Shown: one piece after another, positions 19,306 to 29,000 of the stretch
Layout of the letters: every line of letters begins with the position of its first letter
How positions within the stretch are numbered: the stretch's first letter is position 1
Source of the DNA: Streptomyces corynorhini
GTDB lineage: Bacteria; Actinomycetota; Actinomycetes; Streptomycetales; Streptomycetaceae
Direction: 5' to 3'
Length of the DNA stretch: 64,000 nucleotides
Assembly (NCBI RefSeq): GCF_003346515.1
Contig: NZ_QQNA01000021.1
Span: forward strand, 1 to 64,000
Translations under genes and position numbers: made by a program
The notes under the pieces: generated by a model
Told to the model about the DNA's origin: nothing
The model's input: the letters and a program-made list of their open reading frames with translations, nothing else
The model's database searches: none

Positions 19306-19914
19306 TCATGGCCGCGATCCGAGCGGGTGGTCGGCGCGGGCGGCGAAGTGTCCCAGCGGGATCAGGACGGGCACGGCGAACGGCACGCTCGCGGCGAAGA
19401 TCTCCTCCACGGGGAAGCTGCCCGCCAGATGCAGCGCGCTTCTGATCCAGCCGTTGTGGCTGACGGCGACGACGCGCTCGTCCCTGTCCAGGCGGTCCAT
19501 CTGGGCCAGGAAGTCCGTGGTCCTGGCGAGGAACGCGGTCAGGTCCTCGCCGCCCGGCGGGGTGAATCGGGGGTCGAGGTGGCCCGAGGGGAGGAATGCC
19601 TCAGGATGCCGTTCGCGGACGTCGGCGTGGGCCATCCCCTCCCATTGTCCGAGCGAGCGCTCCGCCAGCCGGGGGTCGGGTTCGATCGCCGCTCCCGGGA
19701 ACATCACCTCCGCGGTGCGGGCGGCCCGCCGCAGGGGCGAACAGTAGAAGCGGGTGAAGTGTTCGGCGCCGTCCCGGGGGGCCGCCGCCGCTGCCGCGCC
19801 GAGGCCGGATTCCATCGGGGGCAGGTCGCGGCTCCCCATGTAGACGCCCGCGCCGTTGGAGTCGGTCGGCGCGTGCCGGTAGAGCGTCAGGGCGGCCGTG
19901 CGGGGCGGGGTCAC
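19306..19914 (-). CDS. Histidine phosphatase (phosphoglycerate-mutase-like) family protein
   Basis: This is a 202-residue branch-1 histidine phosphatase. The RHG-like nucleophile motif is [12 protein letters not shown], with Ala replacing Gly. Conserved [11 protein letters not shown], the acid-bearing LGQWEG and the second histidine in [11 protein letters not shown] complete the active site. It would remove phosphate from a small molecule or protein. The GTG at 19914 overlaps the stop of the upstream hydrolase by 4 bases. The product may act on an intermediate of the same operon, but no substrate is indicated. Confidence 0.85.
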   Translation of the reverse strand: MTPPRTAALTLYRHAPTDSNGAGVYMGSRDLPPMESGLGAAAAAAPRDGAEHFTRFYCSPLRRAARTAEVMFPGAAIEPDPRLAERSLGQWEGMAHADVRERHPEAFLPSGHLDPRFTPPGGEDLTAFLARTTDFLAQMDRLDRDERVVAVSHNGWIRSALHLAGSFPVEEIFAASVPFAVPVLIPLGHFAARADHPLGSRP

Positions 19915-20864
19915 AGCGTCTCCTCGGGCGACTCGCGCAGTACGGCCGCGATGTGGCGCGCGGTGTCGGCCACGGCGCGGCGGGCCCGGTCGATGGCGTG
20001 GGTCTGCAGGGCGAAGCCGTGCATCTGGTCGTCGAAGTGCCAGTGCTCGGTGGGTACTCCGGCCTCGCTCAGCCGGTCGGCGTAGGCGATTCCCTCGTCG
20101 CGCAGCGGATCGAATTCGGCGGTCAGCATCAGCGTTCTCGGCAGTCCTCGCAAGTCGGCGGCGCGCAGCGGGAAGAGACGGGGGTCCGTCGCGGACCACT
20201 CGGCGGGCAGATACGCCTGCCACGCCCACTCCATGAAGCCGCGGTTGAGCGAGTATCCGGTCCCCCGCTCCCGGTACGAGGCGGTCGGCGGATCGAGGTG
20301 GTCGGTGACCGGGTAGATCAGTGTCTGCTGGCCGATGACCGGCCCGCCGCGGTCGCGGGCCGTCATGCACACGGCTGTGGCGACCGTGCCTCCCGAGCTG
20401 TCACCGGCCACCGCGACCCGGGACGTGTCCACGCCGAGGACGTCTCCGTGCGAGGCGGCCCACACCAGCGCCGCGTAGCCGTCCTCCACGGGTGCCGGAT
20501 AGGGGTGTTCGGGTGCGCACCGGAAGTCGACGGAGAGCACGGCGCAGGAGGACTCCACGGCGAGCCGCGCGCAGAGCCGGTCATGGGTGTCGAGGTCGTT
20601 GACGATCCAGCCGCCGCCGTGGAAGAACACGATCAAGGGCAGCCGTCGTCCGGGCGCGGGGTGATAGAGACGGACGGGCAGGTCTCCGGCCGGGCCGGGG
20701 GCGATCAGGTCCTTGCGGTGCTCGATCGGTTCCGGGTCACCCCAGATGAACGCGGAGCGCATGCGCCGCCGGGCCTGTGCCGCGGGCAGCGAGTGGACGG
20801 GAGGGAGCCCGCTCGCGATCGCCGCGTCGATCAGGGCCTGTGCCTGCGGGTCGAGGGTGCTCAC
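19911..20864 (-). CDS. HSL-family alpha/beta hydrolase (esterase/lipase)
   Basis: This 317-residue hormone-sensitive-lipase-type hydrolase has the oxyanion motif HGGGW (82-86) and nucleophile Ser156 in GDSSGG. The acid is in TAEFDPLRDEG and the base His in DDQMHGF. There is no signal peptide, so it is cytoplasmic. It likely hydrolyses or, in a biosynthetic setting, transfers an acyl group. Both ends overlap neighbouring genes by 4 bases (GTGA), which points to tight co-translation with the 369-residue unknown protein upstream and the phosphatase downstream. Confidence 0.9.
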   Translation of the reverse strand: MSTLDPQAQALIDAAIASGLPPVHSLPAAQARRRMRSAFIWGDPEPIEHRKDLIAPGPAGDLPVRLYHPAPGRRLPLIVFFHGGGWIVNDLDTHDRLCARLAVESSCAVLSVDFRCAPEHPYPAPVEDGYAALVWAASHGDVLGVDTSRVAVAGDSSGGTVATAVCMTARDRGGPVIGQQTLIYPVTDHLDPPTASYRERGTGYSLNRGFMEWAWQAYLPAEWSATDPRLFPLRAADLRGLPRTLMLTAEFDPLRDEGIAYADRLSEAGVPTEHWHFDDQMHGFALQTHAIDRARRAVADTARHIAAVLRESPEETL

Positions 20865-21970
20865 TGATGGTCTCCTGAGCGGTAGTACGAGTACTTCTGG
20901 TGGAGTTCGGCGACGACGGTGCCGGGGCAGTCGGCGAGAACGCGCGTCAGATCGGTGTCGCGGTCGAAAGCGCGGATGGCGGTGAAGCCCGCCCCGGCCA
21001 GGGACTCCTCCAGCCGGTAGCGCCGTCCGGCGATGCCCAGCGCTCCGGGGTGGAAGCCCAGGTCGAGGGCGGCGTCGGATCTCACTCCCAGGCCGTGCGG
21101 GGTGAGCAGGCGCCTGCCCCGCCCGGTGGTCACCTCGTTGGCTCCGCCGGGCCGGGCCCGGACGAGATAGAGCGGGGCGCCCGGCCGGGTCAGCAGGGGA
21201 GCCGTCGGCCGCGCCGGGTCGAGCCACTGGCAGCCGATGGCCACCGACTGGGAGTCGGGCATTCCGTAGTGCGGGACGGAGAGGACCTCTTCCAGCGAAC
21301 TCTCCCGGCCTGCGACGAGTGAGGCGCAGAACCACTGGCGTTCGCACTGGTAGTCCTCCAGCATGCGCACCAGCCGGTGGAAGCGTTCGGCCGGGGCGCC
21401 GTGCAGGTAGCGCAGATAGCGGCCGTCCGCGCCCTCCTCGTGCCGGACCGCGTCGGCGTACCAGTTGCCCGGTGTCGGGTAGAGGCCGTTGTACTGGTCC
21501 TTGAACTCGGCCGCGGAGGCGTGCAGCACCAGGTAGCGGCCGGGCGGCAACAGGCCGCCGTCGCCTCGTACCTCGGCGAGAATGATGAAGTGGTTCCCGC
21601 GGGCGAAGTTCCATACGTAACGGGACTCCGCGGCCAGCTTCGCCTTCGCGGCGGCGACGCGCCGCGAGAATTCCGCGGCGTCAGGGAAATCCGCGGACGT
21701 ACGGAATACGGATACGCCGCACAGGTTCACCGTGGCGTCGACCGGCACCATGGGTACGTCGGACTCCCAGCCGTAATAGGCGCCCGTGAAGAATCCCCCG
21801 TGGATTCTCCGTACATTGTGCGGAAGCCCCAGATCGGGCATCGGGACGATCTCGGCGTCCCGCTGGCGTCCGGACACCTTGGTCGCGACGCGGGACAGCA
21901 ATGCCTCCGTGACGGCCAGTTGAGCCAGGATCTCGGACTGGGTCGCATCAGGTGCGGTGAGTGCTCTCAC
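20861..21970 (-). CDS. Conserved-looking protein of unknown function (369 aa)
   Basis: I do not recognise this protein. It is soluble, rich in aromatic residues, and has distinctive stretches: PMPDLGLPHNVRRIHGGFF, YYGWESDVPMVPVDATVNLC, WNFARGNHFIILAEVRG, and PTPGNWYADAV. The ordered, charged, low-repeat sequence looks like a real enzyme. GNHFI recalls a short piece of RtcB ligases, but the RtcB metal-binding cysteine/histidine pattern is absent, so I do not assign it. The GTG at 21970 follows GGAGGG and lies 23 bp inside the end of the SARP gene. The stop overlaps the hydrolase start. It is probably the key enzyme of the SARP-controlled operon. Confidence 0.8.
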   Translation of the reverse strand: MRALTAPDATQSEILAQLAVTEALLSRVATKVSGRQRDAEIVPMPDLGLPHNVRRIHGGFFTGAYYGWESDVPMVPVDATVNLCGVSVFRTSADFPDAAEFSRRVAAAKAKLAAESRYVWNFARGNHFIILAEVRGDGGLLPPGRYLVLHASAAEFKDQYNGLYPTPGNWYADAVRHEEGADGRYLRYLHGAPAERFHRLVRMLEDYQCERQWFCASLVAGRESSLEEVLSVPHYGMPDSQSVAIGCQWLDPARPTAPLLTRPGAPLYLVRARPGGANEVTTGRGRRLLTPHGLGVRSDAALDLGFHPGALGIAGRRYRLEESLAGAGFTAIRAFDRDTDLTRVLADCPGTVVAELHQKYSYYRSGDHQ

Positions 21971-24809
21971 TTTCCCTCCCCAACGGCGGGCGCGTGGACG
22001 GTCCCTCGGTCTTTGGCCGCGCGTGTGCTGCCGGGGCCGTGAGGTCGCGGGCGCGTGCCGCCCACTCGACCAGGCCCAGCCGGCTGTAGAGGTCCATGGC
22101 GGTCCCCGCCTGCGTCAGGGCGGCCTCGGTCTCCCCGTACCGGTGCAGGCAGCGGGCGAGGAGCCAGCAGCGATCCGCCATGTAGCGCTGATCGGCGGTG
22201 CGCTCCACCCGCTCCCGCAGCTCCTCCAGGTCGCGGATGAGGGAGCGGGCGCTTTCGCGGCCCGGGTCGCTCGCGTACCGCAGCTCCATCACCTGAAGGC
22301 TGATCAGGATCGCGGCACGTTCGTATCCGTGCGCGACGGCGTGTTCGCGGGCCTCGGCGAACAACTGCCACGCCTCGGCCCGGCGCTCGGGCCCGGTGCG
22401 GCTCAGGCACACCGCGAGCCAGCGTAAATTGGCGTTGTAGTTCGCGGGACCGAGGCTTTCGGGATCCGCCAGATTGACGTGCCATTGGGCTGTCGCCTCC
22501 GCGTATCTTCCCTCGGCCAGGAGATGCAGCGCCACGACGTGCCGGTATTCGGCCATGCTGCGGGCGGAGACGGACACGTCCGGGTCGCGCAGGATCCGCT
22601 CGACCCGGGGCAGGTGCCGGTCCACCTGAGTGGTGTTCTCCTGTTTCGCGGTGACATTGAGGTAATAGACGAGCGCGTCGAACTCCTCGGCCCGGTCCCC
22701 GATTTCCGCCGCCGCACGGGCGCGCAGCAGATGTACGTCGGGATCCGCGCCCCACATTCCGCGTACGTAGTAGTAATAGCGGGTCTCCCGCGCCATTTCC
22801 AGTGCGTCGGCCGGGCGGCCGTTCTCCATGCACCAGGTCATCGCGTATTCGATGTTCCGGCGCACTCTCGGCCCGTCGAGCGCGCGGAGCCGGGTGATGT
22901 CCTGCGGGCAGAATCCCACCGAGCGGGCCAGGCGCAGGAAGTGCCGGATCCACCGGTCGTGGACGCCGGCCATGTGCGGCCCTGTCCTGGCCGCTCTGCG
23001 GTTGACCGCCAGCGGGTGGGCGATGTACGAAGTCCCTTCCGCGCCGGACGAGTTCTGGCGGGAGATGAAGCACAGGTCGCTCAGCTCCTCCAGGGCGTCG
23101 CGGAAGCCCTCGGGACCGCCCGCCACCTCGCGCAGGACCGTGGATTCCACGCCGTACGGGAAGCAGCCGAGGCCGCTGAGGACCTGCCTGGCCGGGTCGG
23201 ACAGGCTCGTCCAGCTGCCGCGCAGCAGTTCGCGCACGACGATGTCGCCCGTTCGGTCCTCGAAGGTGATGTGGTCCTCGATGTCCGCGATCTCCGCGGT
23301 GATGTCGCGCAGTGAGCGTCCACGGCGCTTCACCTGGCCCAGCGCCCACTCCATCAGCCGGGGGTTGCCGTCCGCGGCCCGCCACAGCTCCTTGAGTTCG
23401 ACGGAGCGGTCGAGCAGGTCGAGCAGGCCAAGACGGTCGAGGCACTGCGTGTAGAACGAGGTGGCCTCGTCCTCGTCGAGGCCGTGCACCTCGACCTCGA
23501 AGGCGCCCTCGGCGAGGTCCCTGGCGCGCGCGATGCTGGTCACCAGCGCCTTGCTCGGTTCGGGGATCTCGCAGAGCCACCGGTTCAGCCGGGGATCGTC
23601 GACCGACTCGTGGTTGTCGACGATCAGCAGCGTGGGTGTGCGCCGCAGGATGCGGCGGACCTCGTGTTCCTTGACGTTCCCGCCCAGGGCGAGCAGGCCC
23701 TGATAGCCGGTGGTGAGGGCGATCGCGTCCAGCACGGCGCCGAGCGTCGTGGTGCCGGGGCGCTCGCGGTCCGACACCCAGACGACGGCCCGGAAACGCA
23801 CTCCCTCCGCGGACATCCGCAGGGCGAACTCCCGGGCGAGAGTGGACTTCCCGCTTCCGCCGAGGCCGATGACGGAGATGACGGGAAGGCTCTGCCCGAC
23901 CGCCTCCTCCAGCCGCCTCCAGGTGGCGGGGCGCATGACGAACTTCGCGTAGGTGGCGGGCGGCAGATTCTCCAGGCACTTCTCCGTGCGCTCCGACGCC
24001 ACCGCCGTGGCGGCGGGAGCCGGGGCAGGCCCTGCCGCCGGGGCGGAGCGGGGTCCGGCGGGCTGCCGGGGGATTGCGGGGCGCTCCAGCGGGGCGAGCG
24101 TGCGACGGAGGACCTGGTCGGTCAGCTCGTTCCACTGGCGGGAGGTGATCAGACCCTCCCGCGCCAGCAGCTCGCGCGCCCCGCGCAGTGCCGTCGACGC
24201 GGCGTGCGCGCCCTGCAGTTCGTACAGGGCGCGGACCTTCAGCCGATGGGCCTCCTCCCAGTACGGGTCGTCGGCCAGCAGCGTCTCCGCTTCCTTGAGC
24301 CCCTCGCTCAACTGCCCCAGCTCCAGCAGCGCTCGCGTCCTGCCCAGCTGTACGACGCGGCGCTGGTGCTTGAGCGCCGTCACCTCGCTGACCAGCTGAT
24401 GATGCGACAACTCCGCCACCGGCTCGCCCCGCCATACCGTCAGCGCGCGGGTGTAGGCATCGACGGCTTCCTCCAGCGCCCCGGTGCGCAGCCGCGTGTC
24501 GCCCAGCTTGCCCAGGTCGATGAAGCGCTCGACGTCGGTCTCGGTCTCCAGCCGGTAGGAGGAGTTCTGCGTGATCAGCACGCTGCCGCTGGGCAGGAGG
24601 AGCTTGCGGCGCACCGCGCGGACCTTCCCCTCCACCAGGTTGACATCGCCCGCGCCGTGCCAGATGACCTCGTGCAGCACGGACTTGCTCACCACGCGGG
24701 GCATCGCGAGGGCGAGCATGCCGAGGAGCGCCGCCATCTTGCCGCTGAAGGGAACTGTGGGGCCGGAGGTCAACTGGACCTCCACGGGACCCAGTACGCG
24801 GAACTCCAT
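21948..24809 (-). CDS. SARP/AfsR-type regulator with BTAD, NB-ARC and TPR-like regions
   Basis: This 953-residue regulator has an OmpR-like DNA-binding domain (about 1-90: FRVLGPVEV, KVRAVRRKLLL) and a bacterial transcription-activation domain (about 95-240). An NB-ARC ATPase follows, with P-loop GLGGSGKST near 315-323 and Walker B LLIVDN, then a helical repeat C-terminus. Large SARPs of this kind activate antibiotic or other secondary-metabolite operons. The start ATG at 24809 follows GGAGGCTGGGG. The next gene begins before its stop, so regulator and downstream enzymes probably share one transcript. Confidence 0.92.
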   Translation of the reverse strand: MEFRVLGPVEVQLTSGPTVPFSGKMAALLGMLALAMPRVVSKSVLHEVIWHGAGDVNLVEGKVRAVRRKLLLPSGSVLITQNSSYRLETETDVERFIDLGKLGDTRLRTGALEEAVDAYTRALTVWRGEPVAELSHHQLVSEVTALKHQRRVVQLGRTRALLELGQLSEGLKEAETLLADDPYWEEAHRLKVRALYELQGAHAASTALRGARELLAREGLITSRQWNELTDQVLRRTLAPLERPAIPRQPAGPRSAPAAGPAPAPAATAVASERTEKCLENLPPATYAKFVMRPATWRRLEEAVGQSLPVISVIGLGGSGKSTLAREFALRMSAEGVRFRAVVWVSDRERPGTTTLGAVLDAIALTTGYQGLLALGGNVKEHEVRRILRRTPTLLIVDNHESVDDPRLNRWLCEIPEPSKALVTSIARARDLAEGAFEVEVHGLDEDEATSFYTQCLDRLGLLDLLDRSVELKELWRAADGNPRLMEWALGQVKRRGRSLRDITAEIADIEDHITFEDRTGDIVVRELLRGSWTSLSDPARQVLSGLGCFPYGVESTVLREVAGGPEGFRDALEELSDLCFISRQNSSGAEGTSYIAHPLAVNRRAARTGPHMAGVHDRWIRHFLRLARSVGFCPQDITRLRALDGPRVRRNIEYAMTWCMENGRPADALEMARETRYYYYVRGMWGADPDVHLLRARAAAEIGDRAEEFDALVYYLNVTAKQENTTQVDRHLPRVERILRDPDVSVSARSMAEYRHVVALHLLAEGRYAEATAQWHVNLADPESLGPANYNANLRWLAVCLSRTGPERRAEAWQLFAEAREHAVAHGYERAAILISLQVMELRYASDPGRESARSLIRDLEELRERVERTADQRYMADRCWLLARCLHRYGETEAALTQAGTAMDLYSRLGLVEWAARARDLTAPAAHARPKTEGPSTRPPLGRESESTHRT

Positions 24810-25249
24810 CCCCAGCCTCCTTTCTCACGGCGCGATCGGTGCTCCGGTCCGGCTTCCGGGCGGCGCGCGTCCAGTGATACGGATGCCCGCTGTCGTTTGG
24901 CTGTCGTCGCGCTGCTCGTCCCCGGTGCGCCGCCCGGAGCGTTCCTCGGGCGGGTGAGCGTCGGGACCGGCGCCCGCGCACCAGCATGCTGATCCGGCCG
25001 CGACTGAATGTCAACGCGCGGATACGTGGGGTACCGCGTTTCCGGCCGGTCCCGGCGCCCGCGCCGCCCGCCGCCCCTCGGCCGCGCCGCAGACGCGACA
25101 GCGCCTGCGCAGTGGTCGGTCAGCCCGGCGGCAGCAGGCAGCGGGCCCATGTGCAGCGGTGGTTGAGAGCGTCGAGGACAACGAGCACCACGGCACCGTC
25201 GGCACCGGGTCCCAGCGGGTCACGCGGCCGGAACCTCAAGGAGCACTCC
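24810..25249. promoter_or_regulatory. 440-bp divergent intergenic region
   Basis: The region lies between the minus-strand SARP gene and the plus-strand small membrane protein, and must contain both promoters. I see no convincing reading frame, no tRNA and no strong palindrome. The long frames crossing it have no ribosome site and poor codon bias. Confidence 0.4.
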
Positions 25250-25528
25250 ATGGCACGTCTCTTCCCCGGCGCCACGACGGCGGCGGACACCCTGACCCAC
25301 GTCGCTCACGGAGCGGCCTTCGCCGCGTCCTCGGCACACGACGGCGCCACTCCGGCGGCACTCTTGGTGCTGATCGCCGTACTCGTGTCGCTGCTCGCCG
25401 CGGCGGCGGCCGTGTTCGTCGCCCGCGCCGCCGGGACGAGCCGCCCGCTCGCTCTCAGCTGGGCGGCCGCGACCTTCGCGACGTCGCTGCCGCTGGTCTT
25501 CGAGGTGATGGACCACCTCGGCGCCTGA
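25250..25528 (+). CDS. Small two-helix membrane protein
   Basis: This is a 92-residue hydrophobic protein of unknown function. It has a polar His/Ala-rich N-terminus and two membrane helices (about 35-60, ALLVLIAVLVSLLAAAAAVF, and about 67-85). The ATG at 25250 has a good AAGGAG nearby, which supports real translation. An upstream in-frame extension to 24986 is not supported. It stands alone between the divergent SARP operon and the conflict operon, and its 3' end runs straight into a 9-bp minisatellite. Confidence 0.7.
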   Translation: MARLFPGATTAADTLTHVAHGAAFAASSAHDGATPAALLVLIAVLVSLLAAAAAVFVARAAGTSRPLALSWAAATFATSLPLVFEVMDHLGA

Positions 25529-25630
25529 CGCAGGGCCGCAGGACCGCAGGGCCGCAGGGCCGCAGGACCGCAGGACCGCAGGACCGCAGGACCGCAGGAC
25601 CGCAGGACCGCAGGACCGCAGGACCGCAGG
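25529..25630. repeat. 9-bp tandem repeat array
   Basis: About eleven copies of a 9-bp unit (GCAGGACC plus G, with G/A variation) begin on the base after the stop codon of the small membrane protein. The array lies between convergent genes. Confidence 0.95.
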
Positions 25631-25670
25631 AGAGGGTGGATGGGCGGCCGGGCCCGTCCCTCGGTGTGGC

Positions 25671-25967
25671 TCAGAACGCGTTGGTGAACCCCCAGAGCGT
25701 CTCCTTGGGCTGCTCGCTGCGGGCCCGCAGATCGGTGAGGATCTCGGTCAGTACGGGATGGTCGAGCGTGCGCAGCGCCGCCAGGTCGAGGGCGAGCAGG
25801 TCGGGCAGCGGCGGGGCAGGGGGCGGGCCCAGGGGCGCCGTCCCCGGGCGGTCCTGGCGGTCCCTGTGGTCCTGGTCGTGGTCCGCGTGGTCCGCTCCGT
25901 GCGGTCCTCGGGCCGTGTCCTGCCATCCGTGACGCGTCGTCCCGCCGTTCCGTGTGCTGTCGTCCAT
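25671..25967 (-). CDS. FxSxx-COOH-like RiPP precursor (C-terminus FTNAF)
   Basis: This 98-residue peptide has a His/Asp/Pro-rich leader and then a conserved-looking segment (PDLLALDLAALRTLDHPVL, then TEILTDLRAR), ending in LWGFTNAF. The layout matches FxSxx-COOH precursors, with Asn in place of Ser at position -3. Phe-Thr-Asn is still a plausible three-residue cyclophane motif (aromatic-X-Asn). The ATG at 25967 follows GGGGGAA. It lies 36 bp after the vWA/TPR gene on the same strand, so it appears to be the last gene of the conflict operon. The nearest FxsB maturase is 7.2 kb away on the same strand. Confidence 0.7.
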   Translation of the reverse strand: MDDSTRNGGTTRHGWQDTARGPHGADHADHDQDHRDRQDRPGTAPLGPPPAPPLPDLLALDLAALRTLDHPVLTEILTDLRARSEQPKETLWGFTNAF

Positions 25968-26003
25968 GACGATTCCCCCGTCCGTTGTTCGTCCCTGTCC
26001 CGG

Positions 26004-29000
26004 TCAGCGCTCCAGCTCGGCCAGCCGCGCCGTGGTCAGCCGCGCCGCCTCGCCGCCGCCGTCCGGCAGCCTGCGCCACTCCGCGTGCGCCGCCCGGTAC
26101 GCCTCGCGCGCGGCCCGGGGGCGGCCCGCCTCCTCATAGGTCATACCCCGTTGGCGGTGGGCCTCCGCACGCAAGTGGACGGCTTCCAGAAGTTGTCGCG
26201 GATTGTCCAGTTCCGCTTCCGCCGTCCTGGCCGCGTCCGCCGCGTCCCTGAACGCCTCGGCCGCGTCGTCCAGCCGGGCGGGCCTGCGCAGGGTGCGGTG
26301 CGCCTCGACGTGCGAGCGTCCCAGCTCCAGCCAGCAGCGGGCGGCGGTCAGCGGGTCGCGCGCCTCCTGGGCGGCCAGCCCGAACAGATGCTCCGCCTCC
26401 CGCAGGTCCACCCGGTCGTCGTTGATCCGGTGCCGGAGCATGAGCGCCTGACCCAGCATCAGCAGCCGTTCCGCCTGGCGGGCCGTGCCGCTGACCGTCT
26501 CCGTACGGCAGTCGCGCAGCACCCGTACGGCCGCGCCGGTGAAGGGGCCGCCGTCGGGGAGCGCGGCGCGGGTCAGCAGGGCGCTGCCCCACTCGGCGAG
26601 CAGATCGGCGTGGGCCCGGGAGTCGCGCGCGGTGCCGCGCGCGGCGAGGGCGAAGTACTCGGCGGCCTCTTCCAGGTCCCCCGCGTCCGCCGTCTCGCCC
26701 GCCCCGTCCGCGCGCCCGTAGCGCGCGACCCGCAGCCGGGCCGCCCTGGTCCTGAGCGAGGCGATGAGCCGGTCGTCCCGTACGGTCGCCAGCGACTGTT
26801 CGATCAGCCGGCCGGCCTCCTCCAGGCCCTCGCCCGAGCGCAGCAGCGCGTCCACCAGGTCGAGCTGGACCCGGGCCTGGCTGCCGATGGTCTGGTCGCC
26901 GGGGGCGAGCGCCTTGCGCAGCGAGCGGGCGGCCTGTTCCGCGTAGAGCTGGGCCTGTTCGGTGTCGCTCGTCGCGCCCGAGAGCCGCAGCAGGGTCCTG
27001 CCGTGGGCCAGCGGCAGACCCGAGGGCCGGTTCTCCTGGTCGGGCCAGACGTCGGCGAACGCCTCCAGCATCCCGATCGCGCTCTGCAGCAGCGCGGTGT
27101 CGCCGCCGAGCAGCCACTGCGTCTCCAGCGCCCGTACCCGGTCCAGGGTGAGCCGCAGCACCTCGGCGGGGTCGAGGCCGAGCGCCGCGCCCGCCACCGT
27201 GTACTCGCGGTCGGCCCGGCGCAGCAGCTCCAGGGCGCCGCGCCGGTCACCGCGTCTGCGCCGGTCGTCGGCCGCCGCGTGCAGCACCTTGGCCAGGACG
27301 GCGCGTTCGCGTACGGCGCGGGGGTGGGAGACGGCGCGCTCGGCCGCGCGCTCGGCCTCGCTGAGCAGTTCGCCGCTGCCCTGGACCTCCCAGAGCCGCA
27401 GCAGACAGCGCGCGAACTCGGCCCACAGCGCCGGGTCGAAGCCGCCGGGCTCCTCGTGTTCGGTGGCGGAGCGCAGCAGTTGTACGGCGTCGATCAGATA
27501 CTGCACCATGCCGTCGGAGTCGAACTGGCGCAGCAGGTCGCGGGCGCTCTCCACCGCCACGTTGACGACGGGTTCGCTCTCGCCGGGCGGCGCGGACGGG
27601 ACGAACTGGTCCAGGACCCGGCGGGCGACCTCGGCGAAGGGGTGCGGGACGCGCTGTTCGCGGTCGCCGTCCCGGTCGCCGTCGAAGGCGCTCCCGTACA
27701 GCTCGTCGAGGCCGTCCGTCTCCTCCCCCGTGCCGGGGTGGATCGGGACGCGTCTGGCGTCCTCCAGCTGGGCGAGGACGAGAGCGGGGAAGTTCGGACC
27801 GCCCCTGCCGAATCTCTGTTCTATGTATTCGGAGCAGTGTTTGAGTACGAGCACCGCCTCGTCGCGGCCCAGCGGTCCGAGCAGCGCCTCCTGGACGCCG
27901 GGGGCGAACTCGTACCACGGCTCGTCGTCCGGGCTGTTGCCCTTGGCGCGCGAGAGCAGCCCGCTGAGCAGCACTTCGGCGAGTTCGGAGGGGCCCGAGT
28001 CGGGCAGCATCGTGCGCTGTACGAGCTGCATCACCGGCAGGTAGAGCGGGGCCGCCGCGAGATAGACGGCGAGCTGGCCCGCGACCGGTGAGGCCGCCGA
28101 GCGGAACCGGCTGACGAGTTGGAGGGAGGACAGCGGGCTGCCGGGGCGCGGCACCGGCGCCGGTGGCTGGTCCGCGCGCACCCAGCCGACCGCGCCGGAG
28201 ATCCGTCCCGCGCCGGTGCCCGACAGCAGCCGTGCCCAGGCGCCGAGCGCGCCCGCGACCGGCGGCAGTACGGGGATGGCGAGCGAACCGGGCCGTACGG
28301 CGGGCGCGGTGGCCGCGTCGACCTTCAGGACGGCGGCGCCGCCGGGGCCCTCGCCCCGGGAGAGCAGCCCGTAGGTGACGGGCAGCCGGGTGCGGTTCCA
28401 CATGCGCTGCGGCAGCGGCTGCAGTACGGCGATGGGGGCCTGTCGGCCCAGCTGGTGCAGCAGCCGGTGGGCGCGTCCGCTGTGCCAGAGCGGACCGGCG
28501 CAGTCGCTGACGACGACGGTGACGCGGCGGCCGGTCGGATCGCTCAGCCGGTCGGCTGAGCTGAGCGGCGCGGCGGCCGGGTCGGGGCTGCGGCTGACGG
28601 CGGGCGCCCCTTCGGGGCCTTGGTGGAGATAGCGCACCTGGACATCCCTGAAGGCGCCCAATCGGCTGAAGATCTCCTGGAGTTCGGTGAACAGTCGCTC
28701 CCACACGCGCATCGAGGAGGACGCGTCGAGCACCAGTTGGAGCAGCGCGTCCGCCCGCGAGACCCCGCGGAACACCGGGATGATCAGCCCGCCGGCTCGG
28801 GCGCTCAGCTCTACGGTCGCCACCTCGTCAAGGGTACGGCGCGCGGGCGGCACGGCGGGCCGGTATCGCTGGAGTGGCCGGAGCGCGCGCTGGAGTTCGA
28901 GCGGCGCGGGCAGCGCGGGCGCCACCGGTACGCCCAGCGGGCGCCCGGCCAGCGCGCCCGCCGACCGCTCCCGGTGCCGGCCGGGACGTGGCATGGGGTA

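Noticed and set aside
20861..21970. RtcB RNA ligase similarity (GNHFI piece) of the 369-residue protein
   Set aside because: Only a few residues match; the conserved cysteine and histidine metal ligands of RtcB are not present.
25529..25630. Repeat arrays considered as CRISPR
   Set aside because: Units are 9-27 bp, contiguous and without unique spacers; no cas genes are nearby.
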